Shown here in pieces: positions 17,597-26,302 of a DNA stretch of 42,685 nucleotides (the first letter of the stretch is position 1; the number at the start of each line of letters is the position of its first letter). The position numbers and the translations under genes are program-made. The stretch comes from Shewanella algicola (GTDB lineage Bacteria; Pseudomonadota; Gammaproteobacteria; Enterobacterales; Shewanellaceae). The notes below the pieces were generated by a model, which saw nothing but the letters and a program-made list of their open reading frames with translations, did no database searches and was not told where the DNA came from. Location: contig NZ_BMQI01000046.1 in NCBI RefSeq assembly GCF_014648035.1, positions 1 through 42,685 of the forward strand. The letters run 5' to 3'.

Positions 17597-18328
17597 ATGA
17601 ACATGGACCCGACACAAAAAAGCCAGCCTTTAGTCGCACAAGCCTCAGATTCAACAGCTGAGTCAGCGGCAGAATTAAACCATTACCAACATGGTCATAT
17701 ACTCAGGCCGGCTCAATATATCCCACTATCCAGGTTAGCGCTGCAAGCCGTCGATGCTAACTACCCTAAATTACAGCTGATTATTAGCATTACGATTGCG
17801 GTGTTAATCACCTTAGGCATTACCATTTTTGGCCTAATTAATCCCGATATTCCAACGAGTGTGACCTTATCCATATTGCCAGGTTATGCATTACTAGCCG
17901 TGATTATCATTAAACTTATCCATATGAAAGCCAAACGGATTGCCTATGGTGTATTTGAGCATGAACTGGTATTCCGTGAAGGGCTATTCTGGGTGTCAAC
18001 AACTGCCCTACCTTATACCCGCCTGCAGCACGTTAATTTATCTCAAGGGCCAGCTGAGCGAAAATTTGATCTGGTGTCATTAAAATGTTTTAGTGCCGGC
18101 AGTGGCGTGGCAGAGATTGATTTGCCCGGACTCAATGCTGAACTGGCTGAACATTTACGTCAGCACCTGTTAGCTAAAGCTGCGGCGAGCCACCAGCCTA
18201 TAATAGAACAGCCTGAGAATGACAGCACTAGTTCACTAGAAAATGACACGCAAACCAGCGCAGATGTGGAGCATCAACTCAACACGTCTAAAGCAGAAAC
18301 ATCCAGTGAGGACACACCTCATGGATGA
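17597..18328 (+). CDS. Membrane PH-domain protein, YdbS-like
   Basis: This 243-residue membrane protein has two adjacent helices at about 58-105 (LQLIISITIAVLITLGITIFG and a second). A bacterial PH (bPH2, formerly DUF304) domain follows with the signature FREGLFWVSTTALPYTRLQHVNLSQGPAERKFDLVSLKCFSAG. The C-terminal 60 residues are acidic and low-complexity. It overlaps the next gene by eight bases (ATGGATGA). The pair matches the YdbS/YdbT organisation of many bacteria. The role is unknown; bPH2 pairs are thought to be cell-envelope proteins. Confidence 0.85.
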   Translation: MNMDPTQKSQPLVAQASDSTAESAAELNHYQHGHILRPAQYIPLSRLALQAVDANYPKLQLIISITIAVLITLGITIFGLINPDIPTSVTLSILPGYALLAVIIIKLIHMKAKRIAYGVFEHELVFREGLFWVSTTALPYTRLQHVNLSQGPAERKFDLVSLKCFSAGSGVAEIDLPGLNAELAEHLRQHLLAKAAASHQPIIEQPENDSTSSLENDTQTSADVEHQLNTSKAETSSEDTPHG

Positions 18329-19937
18329 GTCGCCAAAAACACCTCAATCAATAAAACAACCCGATGTTATAGCTGCTACGACGGAGCAACACAGCAGTGA
18401 CACTCTCGCCAATCAGTTCAAAGAGTGGCAAGCATTATCGCCCTGGTCGATTATTACTTACATATTTGGTGCGCTCAAAGGGCTCCTCAGTAATGGTATT
18501 GCCATCATCCCAATCGTTTACACCGGTTGGAAACAAGGATTTGATGGGCAATGGTTGGCGTTGATGATAAGCGTGATAGTGCTGCTTGTCAGTGTGGCTG
18601 CGGTGATTGAGTGGCATAAATTTCGCTTTCGTTTGTCAGGAAAACAACTCGATGTTAAACGGGGATTATTTTTTACTAAAAAAGATGAAATCCCCCTTAG
18701 CAGAATTCAAAATATTCGTTACGAACAACCTTTATATTTTAAACCCCTCGCCCTTGGCACATTGGTGATAGAAACCGCTGGGTCGAAAAAAGATGAAGCC
18801 AAGCTCGCAGCGTTAAACATCGAACAGGCACAGACGCTCAAACGCTTATTGCTTAATTTAACGTACCATGAACAGCCGACACAGTCGTCCTCTCAAGCCA
18901 CTATTGAGCCGCAACTTGATGCTCAAACGCAAAGCTCTACTCCTGTAACTCGTAAATCTCTGGGTGATTTATTACTGTTTGGCTTTTATCAAAATAACTT
19001 TATTTGGTTTGCGGTAATTGCGGGGCCCATCATCGGCCAAATCGATATGGACAAGGTATTTGACTCCGTTATCGCTAAGCAATTTTGGTTATGGATTGAG
19101 AGTCAAACCCATCAAAATATCGTCTTACAAAGCTTGTTTTTTATTCTTGGCTTGCTGTTTTTATACGGACTTTTTTCGCTTATTTCGATTATCGCCGCTG
19201 TATTAAAATATTATCCATACAAACTCGATAGGCATAGCGACACCCTGCAACGCAGTGGCGGAGTTATTTCACACCAACAAGATGCATTAGCCATTAAACG
19301 GGTGCAGCTGATCCATGCAAAACAACCTGTACTAGCTCGGTTTTTTAAGCGTTGGACCTTATATTTTAAGCAGGTTAAAGGCCAGGAGGTTGAGCAAAAA
19401 ACTAAACAGCATATGCTAATTCCCAGCGTAAAACCAAACGAAGTAGCAACAATATTAACGGCCATGCCAAATCTCAGTGGCGGCGCAAGCGCTTTACCAC
19501 ACAATTACACGTCTATTCACATCAAATGGTTTACAAGGCGGAGCATACTGCCACTGTCTATCGCCATATTGTTATCGATTATTGGCGGATTTGATGGACG
19601 TAGTTTGAGCTTTTTTGAATCCACCTGGCTAACCACTTCGATGATTATTGGGCTTATTTATTTACGTTATAAACATTGGGGATATGTTATTGAAGACCAG
19701 GTGATTTGGCAGCACACAGGCTTACTCGGCAGGCAATGGAAACGCATTGCTTTTGACAAAGTACAACACGTCAAAATAACTCAAACACAGGGGCAAAAAC
19801 GGGCAAACTTAGCTTATATTGAAATCGGCCTTGCCAGCGGCAGTGTGGTGTTTCCTTACATACCAATAGACATTGCCAATCAAATTATTTCCCGTTCGCT
19901 GCATGCGGTAAGTCGTAATAGCCAAAACTGGATTTAA
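18321..19937 (+). CDS. Membrane PH-domain protein, YdbT-like
   Basis: This 538-residue membrane protein contains repeated bPH2 modules, each preceded by a membrane helix pair. The first is near residues 70-170 (LSGKQLDVKRGLFFTKKDEIPLSRIQNIRYEQP). The second is in the middle (YKLDRHSDTLQRSGGVISHQQDALAIKRVQLI). The third is C-terminal (YVIEDQVIWQHTGLLGRQWKRIAFDKVQHVKITQ). The start chosen is the ATG at 18321, which has AGGA upstream and overlaps the preceding stop. The frame remains open to 18243, but that stretch is the shifted reading of the neighbour. It is translationally coupled to the YdbS-like gene. Biochemical role unknown. Confidence 0.85.
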   Translation: MDESPKTPQSIKQPDVIAATTEQHSSDTLANQFKEWQALSPWSIITYIFGALKGLLSNGIAIIPIVYTGWKQGFDGQWLALMISVIVLLVSVAAVIEWHKFRFRLSGKQLDVKRGLFFTKKDEIPLSRIQNIRYEQPLYFKPLALGTLVIETAGSKKDEAKLAALNIEQAQTLKRLLLNLTYHEQPTQSSSQATIEPQLDAQTQSSTPVTRKSLGDLLLFGFYQNNFIWFAVIAGPIIGQIDMDKVFDSVIAKQFWLWIESQTHQNIVLQSLFFILGLLFLYGLFSLISIIAAVLKYYPYKLDRHSDTLQRSGGVISHQQDALAIKRVQLIHAKQPVLARFFKRWTLYFKQVKGQEVEQKTKQHMLIPSVKPNEVATILTAMPNLSGGASALPHNYTSIHIKWFTRRSILPLSIAILLSIIGGFDGRSLSFFESTWLTTSMIIGLIYLRYKHWGYVIEDQVIWQHTGLLGRQWKRIAFDKVQHVKITQTQGQKRANLAYIEIGLASGSVVFPYIPIDIANQIISRSLHAVSRNSQNWI

Positions 19938-20078
19938 CGTCATACCGTTTACACAAAGACAAATGTACTAACCAATATCAACCAGACACTTTCTAATTGA
20001 GATTTCAAATGCTACCGGTCACCCATCGCTGGTGACTGGTCAGCATTGTTAACTTAGTCAGGCTTAAGCCTCTGAAGA

Positions 20079-20510
20079 CTACTTGACCACTAGTACAGGG
20101 CATTTGGCTTTATTAGCCACTTCCTCTGCCACATTATCATGCAAAAAGTGCGATAGGCCTGTACGTCCGTGGCTAGCAATGACCACCATGCCTATTTCAT
20201 CACTATTGGCTTCAGCTAAAATTTCGGTCACAGCATCACCACGACGGATCACTGTTTCGACCTTTAGTTCGGTTTTTAACTGAGCTAATAATTCATGCAT
20301 TTGCTTGGCGGCAGCATCTTCCATGGTTTTAGCCAACTCTTCAGGTGTAATAGCAAGCACCATATAGTTTTCGTCACCTAGGGGTTGATCAATCACATTC
20401 AAAATACGAATACCTACATTGTAGAGATTTGCCATCTCAATGGCATATCGTAAGGCATGTGACGCCGTGTCTGAAAAATCGGTAGGCCATAAAATATTAC
20501 GTGTACGCAT
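20079..20510 (-). CDS. Universal stress protein, UspA family
   Basis: This single-domain Usp protein (143 residues from the ATG at 20510) begins MRTRNILWPTDFSDTASHALRYA. It ends with the usual beta-strand CPVLVVK. The nucleotide motif region reads ASHGRTGLSHFLHDNVAEEV. The G-x2-G is present, but the G-(S/T) expected nine residues later is Ala-Glu, so ATP binding may be reduced. A very strong ribosome site (AAGGAGGG) precedes the chosen start; the frame extends nine codons further upstream through that site. A possible FNR/CRP-type dyad lies at 20646-20659. Confidence 0.9.
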   Translation of the reverse strand: MRTRNILWPTDFSDTASHALRYAIEMANLYNVGIRILNVIDQPLGDENYMVLAITPEELAKTMEDAAAKQMHELLAQLKTELKVETVIRRGDAVTEILAEANSDEIGMVVIASHGRTGLSHFLHDNVAEEVANKAKCPVLVVK

Positions 20511-20645
20511 TTCGCTACCCTCCTTAAACGTGAACAACTAAAGAGCCCGTTAACCAACCTAAACTTGCACAGCAAACAGACTGTATTCACGCAGTTAATA
20601 ACTCCTCTTACAAGTTAAGTGTAGTCAGTAATGTGAGCTTTTTTA

Positions 20646-20659
20646 GTGATCAAAATCAA
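20646..20659. promoter_or_regulatory. Possible FNR/CRP-type site upstream of the usp gene
   Basis: GTGATCAAAATCAA differs from the FNR consensus TTGAT-N4-ATCAA at one base. It lies about 136 bases upstream of the usp start, a gene type often induced by FNR. Unproven. Confidence 0.3.
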
Positions 20660-20706
20660 ATCAATGCCGAAAACTTGCTTTGGTTCAAAAAAACGCCTAA
20701 CATCAG

Positions 20707-20732
20707 ACCGACTAATCAGTCGGTTTTTTTTT
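20707..20732 (+). terminator. Orphan hairpin with T tract, or TetR operator, upstream of the aldehyde dehydrogenase
   Basis: ACCGACT (20707-20713) and AGTCGGT (20718-20724) form a 7-bp stem with an AATC loop, followed directly by nine T. By shape it is a plus-strand intrinsic terminator, yet no plus-strand gene lies just upstream. The dyad also has the size and symmetry of a TetR-family operator, and a TetR gene follows the dehydrogenase. It lies 112 bases before the dehydrogenase start. Confidence 0.5.
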
Positions 20733-20835
20733 ATACGCTTTATTGCTAATAAAGCATTGAACACAGCCAATGCGATTGTGTTTTAACAATACTTGGCACA
20801 ATTAACCGACTCAGACACTCAGCCGGAGAACAATA

Positions 20836-22257
20836 ATGAACATGGCAGTTGATCAGACAGTAAACTCACTCGCGCAATTACTCGACACACAACGTAGCCG
20901 TTATTTGTCGCAACCGGCACCGAGTTATCAATCTCGCGTCGACAAATTAGCCCAACTTAAAATCGCATTGCTCGATAACCAACAAGCGATAATTAATGCC
21001 CTCAATCTCGATTATGGTCACCGCTCTTCAAATGACACCGTTATCTCAGACATCATGCCGTGCGTTAATAATATCAATTACACCATTAAGCACCTTAAAT
21101 CGTGGATGAAACCTAGCCGACGTCATGCAGGGATGCTGTTATCGCCCTCAAAAGTGTCAGTGCAATATCAACCGTTAGGTGTGATTGGTATTATCGTGCC
21201 GTGGAATTTTCCGATCATGTTATCGATGGGACCATTAGTCACGGCCATAGCCGCTGGTAATGGTGCCATGCTCAAAATGTCTGAGTTTACCCCTGCAACG
21301 AATGCCGTGTTACGCCAATTACTTGCCACTATTTTTGACACCTCCGAAGTGGCTATTGTTGAAGGTGAAGCGGAAGTTGCCGCAGAGTTTTCATCTCTGC
21401 CTTTTGATCATATTTTATTTACCGGCTCTACCGTTGTAGGGCGCCATGTTATGCGAGCAGCAGCCGATAACCTTACCCCTGTAACGTTAGAGTTAGGCGG
21501 TAAATCACCAGCGATAATCGCGCCAGATATGGCGATAGACACCGCTGTTGAACGACTCATTTTTGGTAAATGTTTAAATGCCGGTCAAATTTGTGTTGCC
21601 CCTGATTATGTGCTCTGCCCTGCCGACAAAGTAGATGCATTTATTGCAGCTTATCGCGCTCGTTTTAACAAAATGTACCCTGATTTTGTTAACAACCAAG
21701 ATTACGGCAATGTCATTAATGACCGCCAATATCAGCGCTTATTAAAAGTTCTTGACGATGCTAAAGCAAAAGGTGCAAAAGTCATATCCGCAACGGATGA
21801 CCCTATTTCGGCCGATAGTAGAAAATTAGCAACGCAACTGATTATCGACACAACAGACGACATGTTGTTGATGCAAGATGAGATTTTTGGGCCACTATTA
21901 CCGATCATTAGCTATCAAAATGTGTCAGAGGCCATTGGTTATGTTAACCGTGGAGACCGACCACTGGCGTTATACATAATGAGTTTTGATGATAAAATCC
22001 AACAACATATTTTACAGCAAACCCATTCCGGTGGTGTGTGTATTAACGACACGGTATTTCACGTGGCGGCAGACGACGCGCCATTTGGTGGTATCGGCCC
22101 TTCAGGCATGGGACATTACCATGGTAAAGAAGGTTTCTTAACCTTTAGCCACGCTAAGACGGTGCTAAACAGTGGTAAAATCAACACTGGCGTGTTTGTA
22201 CACCCTCCTTATGGTGGGCTCATTCAACGACTATTAATGAAGTTTTTCTTGCGTTAA
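20836..22257 (+). CDS. Coniferyl-type aldehyde dehydrogenase
   Basis: This NAD(P)-dependent aldehyde dehydrogenase has 473 residues, the length of the CalB-type subfamily. Visible landmarks are PLGVIGIIVPWNFP, the cofactor loop FTGSTVVGRHV, the general base in LELGGKSPAII and the catalytic cysteine in NAGQICVAPDYV. The end carries PFGGIGPSGMGHYHGKEGF, followed by the hydrophobic tail GLIQRLLMKFFLR that is usual in this group and in fatty-aldehyde dehydrogenases. GGAG seven bases before the ATG supports the start. The TetR gene downstream and the palindrome upstream suggest local control by an aldehyde or related signal. The physiological substrate is unknown. Confidence 0.88.
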   Translation: MNMAVDQTVNSLAQLLDTQRSRYLSQPAPSYQSRVDKLAQLKIALLDNQQAIINALNLDYGHRSSNDTVISDIMPCVNNINYTIKHLKSWMKPSRRHAGMLLSPSKVSVQYQPLGVIGIIVPWNFPIMLSMGPLVTAIAAGNGAMLKMSEFTPATNAVLRQLLATIFDTSEVAIVEGEAEVAAEFSSLPFDHILFTGSTVVGRHVMRAAADNLTPVTLELGGKSPAIIAPDMAIDTAVERLIFGKCLNAGQICVAPDYVLCPADKVDAFIAAYRARFNKMYPDFVNNQDYGNVINDRQYQRLLKVLDDAKAKGAKVISATDDPISADSRKLATQLIIDTTDDMLLMQDEIFGPLLPIISYQNVSEAIGYVNRGDRPLALYIMSFDDKIQQHILQQTHSGGVCINDTVFHVAADDAPFGGIGPSGMGHYHGKEGFLTFSHAKTVLNSGKINTGVFVHPPYGGLIQRLLMKFFLR

Positions 22258-22264
22258 CAACGCT

Positions 22265-22300
22265 GCTGCCCAGGCAGTTTATAGACATTTTCTGGGCAGC
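22265..22300. repeat. Inverted repeat between dehydrogenase and TetR genes
   Basis: GCTGCCCAG (22265-22273) pairs exactly with CTGGGCAGC (22292-22300) over an 18-base loop. A smaller CTGCC/GGCAG hairpin lies inside the left arm. Without a T tract, it is more likely an mRNA processing or attenuation structure than a full terminator. Confidence 0.4.
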
Positions 22301-22333
22301 TAATCATTTTCAACCACAGGCACTTTTAACTTA

Positions 22334-22924
22334 ATGAGCAGTAAAACCACGACCACCACAGATAAAAAACAAGCTATTTTAGACTCTGCATTGCTGCTTT
22401 TTGTCAGTAAAGGCTTTAATGCAACATCAACTGCCTCAATTGCCAAAGCTGCTGGGGTGGCAACCGGGACATTATTTCATCATTTTTCGACCAAAAATGA
22501 CATAATGAGTCAATTGTTTCTATCAATAAAACAAGAGTTTGCCAATAATATGGTAAGCAATACTCAGTTATCTGGTGACATTGAAAAAGACGCCAATAAC
22601 CTATGGCAAAAAGCCATTGATTGGGCTATCGCACAACCTCTTAAGCAATTATTCTTTTTACAATATTCAATGTCAGCCGATATTGATGTTGCGGTGAGAA
22701 AGCAAGCGATGACAAGCATTTTAGGCTTTGTGGTTGAGTTGATTGAGCAAGGCAAGCAGCAAGGCATTATTGCCAACTTCCCCAGCGAATTATTACTGGA
22801 AAACTGTCATGGGCAGTACTTAGCCGCTATCCGCTTCTTTACAGACAATCCACAACTCGGTAGTGACGAGCAACATCGCAGTGCAAGCTTTAAACTGTTT
22901 TGGCATGCGATGAAAGCCCAGTAA
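22334..22924 (+). CDS. TetR-family transcriptional regulator
   Basis: This 196-residue repressor-type protein has an N-terminal TetR helix-turn-helix at about residues 12-58 (KQAILDSALLLFVSKGFNATSTASIAKAAGVATGTLFHHFSTKNDI). A helical ligand-binding domain with a DUF-like C-terminal helix bundle follows. It lies 76 bases after the aldehyde dehydrogenase on the same strand, separated by an inverted repeat. It probably controls that gene and itself. The palindrome at 20707-20724 is a candidate operator. Confidence 0.88.
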   Translation: MSSKTTTTTDKKQAILDSALLLFVSKGFNATSTASIAKAAGVATGTLFHHFSTKNDIMSQLFLSIKQEFANNMVSNTQLSGDIEKDANNLWQKAIDWAIAQPLKQLFFLQYSMSADIDVAVRKQAMTSILGFVVELIEQGKQQGIIANFPSELLLENCHGQYLAAIRFFTDNPQLGSDEQHRSASFKLFWHAMKAQ

Positions 22925-22966
22925 CACCTCACTGACCGCGAGCTAAGTTATAACGACCTAAAAACA

Positions 22967-23287
22967 TTAACCATCTAAATCAAAACTCGCTAAATCAACA
23001 TCATCTGCGGCTGAGTCGTTATTATCTTCAAAATCTAATTGCGCTGTATGTGCGATTTGCTGGTTAAGCATTTCTTGTTGCTTAGCCTTATGCATTGCAT
23101 ATTGGCGTCGACGCTTGCGCTGTAAGCATAATCGAATAACATCTTGTTTTTGTAACTCACTGTAGCTCATCCAATTGAAACGCTCATCACGGCTTCTCAG
23201 GCATCCAACACAATAACCGCGTCTGTCAGACTGACAAACACCGACACAAGGGCTGGGTACGGCAAAAAAGCTTAACTGTTCCATCAT
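22967..23287 (-). CDS. DUF1289 family small cysteine protein
   Basis: This 106-residue protein has the DUF1289 signature near the N-terminus: SPCVGVCQSDRRGYCVGCLRS, four cysteines in C-x3-C-x7-C-x2-C spacing, then RFNWMSYSE. It resembles E. coli YdhL. The Cys set probably binds zinc or an iron-sulfur cluster. A basic stretch (KRRRQYAMHKAKQ) and an acidic tail follow. There are two adjacent ATG codons, so the exact first residue is uncertain. Function unknown. Confidence 0.8.
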   Translation of the reverse strand: MMEQLSFFAVPSPCVGVCQSDRRGYCVGCLRSRDERFNWMSYSELQKQDVIRLCLQRKRRRQYAMHKAKQQEMLNQQIAHTAQLDFEDNNDSAADDVDLASFDLDG

Positions 23288-23443
23288 CAGTAAGATTAAC
23301 TCCAGTACATAAAAAGCAGACTATTTATTGATATGCGATATAGTCATAAAGGCCTAAAAAATATACAGGCCAACAATCGTTGTATATTAAGGTTATACTA
23401 ATTGAGTTAATTTTGTACATTATTACACGTTTTAGGAGGTCTT

Positions 23444-24019
23444 ATGACAACATCAAAGCGTTCCATGTTAAGAGGAAGCAGTCCAACCTGGCACGGCCTG
23501 ACATTAATAATATGTAGCTTATTTATCCTCGCGGCATGCACAACAAAGCCTAAACAAGACTATGATGTTAATTATGATTTCGCCGCACTTAAAACGTTTA
23601 GCCAACTCAGTGTTAAACAAACGAATGACCCACTAACAGCCGACAGAATTAATGCCGATATCAAGCAAAGTTTGTTAAACCAGGGATTTGTTTATCAACC
23701 AGAGGGGGGCGATTTTATAGTTAACTATGCGTTTGTCACTCAAGATAAAGAAAAAGACTCTAGCCTTTCTATCGGTTTAGGCTCTGGCACTTGGGGCGCT
23801 AAAGGCGGTATTGGTCTTGGTACCAGCATTGGGATCCCGCTTGGCAGCAACACCGCCAAAACCCAAACCATCCAAATCGATATCGTTGATTCTACAGATA
23901 AGCGCTTAATTTGGCGCGGTAATGGCCAGTATCATTTTGATCAAGGTGGCGAAGATAAGGCCAAAGGTATTAACGAAACCGTTGCGGCAATTTTGGCGCA
24001 ATTCCCACCACAAAAATAA
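23444..24019 (+). CDS. DUF4136 lipoprotein
   Basis: This 191-residue protein has a lipoprotein leader (LTLIICSLFILAAC-TT) and a DUF4136 domain. YDVNYDFAALKTFSQL is followed by ADRINADIKQSLLNQGFVYQPEGGDFIVNY, and ends with a Gly-rich strand and DSTDKRLIWRGNGQYHF. Members are envelope lipoproteins of unknown role. An ideal AGGAGGT precedes the ATG. A 12-bp hairpin follows the stop. Confidence 0.87.
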   Translation: MTTSKRSMLRGSSPTWHGLTLIICSLFILAACTTKPKQDYDVNYDFAALKTFSQLSVKQTNDPLTADRINADIKQSLLNQGFVYQPEGGDFIVNYAFVTQDKEKDSSLSIGLGSGTWGAKGGIGLGTSIGIPLGSNTAKTQTIQIDIVDSTDKRLIWRGNGQYHFDQGGEDKAKGINETVAAILAQFPPQK

Positions 24020-24026
24020 CCACTTT

Positions 24027-24060
24027 TGGCCGTTGTTAACCGCAAATGTAACAACGGCCA
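24027..24060 (+). terminator. Hairpin after the DUF4136 gene
   Basis: TGGCCGTTGTTA (24027-24038) and TAACAACGGCCA (24049-24060) form a perfect 12-bp stem with a 10-base loop, seven bases after the stop codon. No T tract follows, so termination strength is uncertain. Confidence 0.5.
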
Positions 24061-24140
24061 TCGCATTGTAAAAAAATCTATTTAGCAATTAACGGTTGCA
24101 CGTTAAACTAGCCGCTATTCTACTTTATCGATTTGTTGAC

Positions 24141-24785
24141 ATGACCACCGAAACATATAACCAAGCCGTACTGGCATTAGCACTTGCCGGCATTGATGCC
24201 ATCAATACCTCTGCATCACAACACAAAGCCCAACGCACGCCTGCGCAAGAAAGCCATTTTTTATGTAATTGGATGGTTGAATCGTTAAAAACAAAGCGTT
24301 TTTCTAAATTGGTTGCCGACGACTTAACCGCGTGGATCCGCCAAGCTCGAAGTCAAGGGGCTGGGGCGCAACTAAAACGTTTGCTCACCTGCATTGCAGA
24401 CCAATATCAGCAGGCCAATAACAGCCCTATTGCGACAGGTACCGGGCTTAAAAACTTATTAACAGAATTAGCGGCTAAGCAATGGGTTATCATCACCGAT
24501 ACTGATATAGACGCTAAACTTAAATTAGACAGTGATGGGCAATCTAGCTTAATTATCTCTGCCACAGCTTTTAATCAACACATTGTTGATGACAAGATTG
24601 TTAAGCCGATTTCAATGTATATACGTGGCGATGAAAAAGTCGTCGCTCAACTTGCGTTAACTCAGGGCTTATTACTGAGCCAAGGTAATAAGAAAACCAC
24701 ATTGATTAAACACCACAAAACCTACATCTTACGACCTAAAAACCTGCACCCAAGTTTATGTTTATTGTGTCTTGAGCAATATTAA
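24141..24785 (+). CDS. DUF2913-like protein
   Basis: This 214-residue protein runs from the ATG at 24141 and begins MTTETYNQAVLALALAG. The segment AQRTPAQESHFLCNWMVESLKTKRFSKLVADDLTAWIRQARSQGAGAQLK is what I remember as the conserved core of the DUF2913 family of Shewanella and Vibrio. No enzyme motif, signal or membrane segment is visible, so it is probably cytoplasmic. The frame continues upstream to a TTG at 24096, but that start is weak and unlike the family. Function unknown. Confidence 0.7.
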   Translation: MTTETYNQAVLALALAGIDAINTSASQHKAQRTPAQESHFLCNWMVESLKTKRFSKLVADDLTAWIRQARSQGAGAQLKRLLTCIADQYQQANNSPIATGTGLKNLLTELAAKQWVIITDTDIDAKLKLDSDGQSSLIISATAFNQHIVDDKIVKPISMYIRGDEKVVAQLALTQGLLLSQGNKKTTLIKHHKTYILRPKNLHPSLCLLCLEQY

Positions 24786-24831
24786 AACCAAGCTGTGTAG
24801 TGTGGGCACACATGGCATGTGAGGAGGCTCC

Positions 24832-25581
24832 ATGAAAAAAAGCGTTATTTTGATGAGTTGTGTGGTGCTATTTTTTATCTCTGGATTCACTTTTGCCGAT
24901 ACGGTGCTCAAATATAACGTTAATGGTTCGAGTAGCTGGGTGCCTTACTACATACCAAAATCACCAGAAACCCCTGGGGTTTTGGGTGAGATAGTTCCCC
25001 TTTTACTTGCTCGAGCGAATATTAACATTGAGAAGCACAACTTCCCGCCAAGACGAACCAACTATGCATTAGACAAAGGCTGGTTAGATTTCGATTTTGT
25101 TAGCCCTAGTTGGTTTCCTAATGCCGATTTAGGCGAATTATTTGTGCAGTCGTCTGCCATTATCGCCATTGAAGAGCATGTCATTACACTGGCGTCTAAC
25201 GCTAAAAATTGGCAAAGTAACGACAACCTAAAAGGCCAAGAAATTGGTACAATTGGTGGTTACTTGTATCATAATGACACAGAGTTCACCCGGGTGGATT
25301 TCATCTCAGAAAAAGAACTCATAAAAGCACTTTATAAAGACCGCGTTAAAGCGGCAATTTCAGGTGACTTGCCCGCACTATATTGGGCTAAACAGCTCAA
25401 CCGCCCTATCACGCTTGCTGCGCTCCATTCAAAAGGTTATTTAGTCATGCGACTAAGAAAAGAACACGCAGCATTATTACCCAATATCAATGCTGCTATC
25501 GCTGAGCTGCAGTCTAACGGCACGATTGAACGTATTATCGATAAATATACCCAGCAAGCAGTATTTGAGCACACTGAGTAA
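24832..25581 (+). CDS. Periplasmic substrate-binding protein of the SBP_bac_3 type
   Basis: This 249-residue protein has a clear signal peptide (MKKSVILMSCVVLFFISGFTFA) and the two-lobe extracytoplasmic binding-protein layout: WVPYYIPKSPETPGVLGEIVPLLLARANI at the start, GTIGGYLYHND at the hinge and AIAELQSNGTIERIIDKYTQQ at the end. Such solitary proteins bind amino acids or similar small molecules, or act as sensors. No permease or ATPase gene is nearby. GAGGAGG just upstream of the ATG is a strong ribosome site. Confidence 0.8.
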   Translation: MKKSVILMSCVVLFFISGFTFADTVLKYNVNGSSSWVPYYIPKSPETPGVLGEIVPLLLARANINIEKHNFPPRRTNYALDKGWLDFDFVSPSWFPNADLGELFVQSSAIIAIEEHVITLASNAKNWQSNDNLKGQEIGTIGGYLYHNDTEFTRVDFISEKELIKALYKDRVKAAISGDLPALYWAKQLNRPITLAALHSKGYLVMRLRKEHAALLPNINAAIAELQSNGTIERIIDKYTQQAVFEHTE

Positions 25582-25597
25582 TACCGAACGTAAACGC

Positions 25598-26170
25598 TTA
25601 AAATGGGTTTACGCTGTAGCCTTCATGGGCTAATACCGCATGGGCTGTTAATGCAGACAACGCCATGTCAACACCAGGTAATAAATCCTTTTGACTCATA
25701 CCATAATACGCCGCCGTTTGACCACACACATAAAACCTAACCCCAACCTTCACCAACTGTGCAATCAGGTCTTTATTGGCATTATTTTTTCCAGTATTTA
25801 ACATCTGATAGTAGTGCTCTTGAGTCATGTCGCTTGCCGCTTGACCATGCACCACCATCGCCAGCGAAATATCTTCCAGTTTAACGCCTGCAGCAACATG
25901 CATATTAATAAAACGAGCAAGGGTATCGATACGACGATTCAACTCACCGGGTTTAGCCGATGCGCCTAAATCAAAAGCCACCTTAAACTTCATTCCTGCA
26001 GGGATTGCCAAGTTACTCTCAATGGTTGCCACTTTACCGTACTCAGTGATCACAGTGCCAGATTTAAACTCTTCCATACCCGCAACGGCCATAAAATGGG
26101 CGCAAGAGCATGCACTTATCATGGCACAATACAGTGTTCGTTTAGCAAAAAGAGATAAGCTTTGATGCAT
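25598..26170 (-). CDS. Exported DsrE-like protein
   Basis: This 190-residue protein has an N-terminal signal segment (TLYCAMISACSCAHFMAVAG) followed by a DsrE/DsrF-type domain. FKVAFDLGASAKPGELNRRIDTLARFINMHVAAGV and LAMVVHGQAASDM are the characteristic strands, and VRFYVCGQTAAYYG carries the single conserved Cys. Cytoplasmic DsrE proteins transfer sulfur; periplasmic members like this one are of unknown role. The gene is convergent with the neighbouring substrate-binding protein, 16 bases apart. Confidence 0.78.
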   Translation of the reverse strand: MHQSLSLFAKRTLYCAMISACSCAHFMAVAGMEEFKSGTVITEYGKVATIESNLAIPAGMKFKVAFDLGASAKPGELNRRIDTLARFINMHVAAGVKLEDISLAMVVHGQAASDMTQEHYYQMLNTGKNNANKDLIAQLVKVGVRFYVCGQTAAYYGMSQKDLLPGVDMALSALTAHAVLAHEGYSVNPF

Positions 26171-26262
26171 ATTTTATCCTTGTCGTTGTTATTATTTGGC
26201 CTGTCATTGGCTGCTCTGGGCTCACTTTAGCACAGATTAACGCGTAGATTTTATGCTGATTA

Positions 26263-26271
26263 TGGTATAAT
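26263..26271 (+). promoter_or_regulatory. Extended -10 promoter of the GNAT gene
   Basis: TGGTATAAT is a perfect extended -10 element (TG-N-TATAAT). A transcript would start near 26278, just downstream of a GTG at 26273 that could otherwise be taken as a start codon. It thus favours the ATG at 26303 as the true start of the acetyltransferase. Confidence 0.55.
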
Positions 26272-26302
26272 CGTGCCTAAACTACGCGACAGCCTAAATG
26301 AT

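Noticed and set aside
18243..18320. Longer N-terminus for the YdbT-like protein
   Set aside because: It is the shifted reading of the upstream gene; the ATG at 18321 with AGGA fits better.
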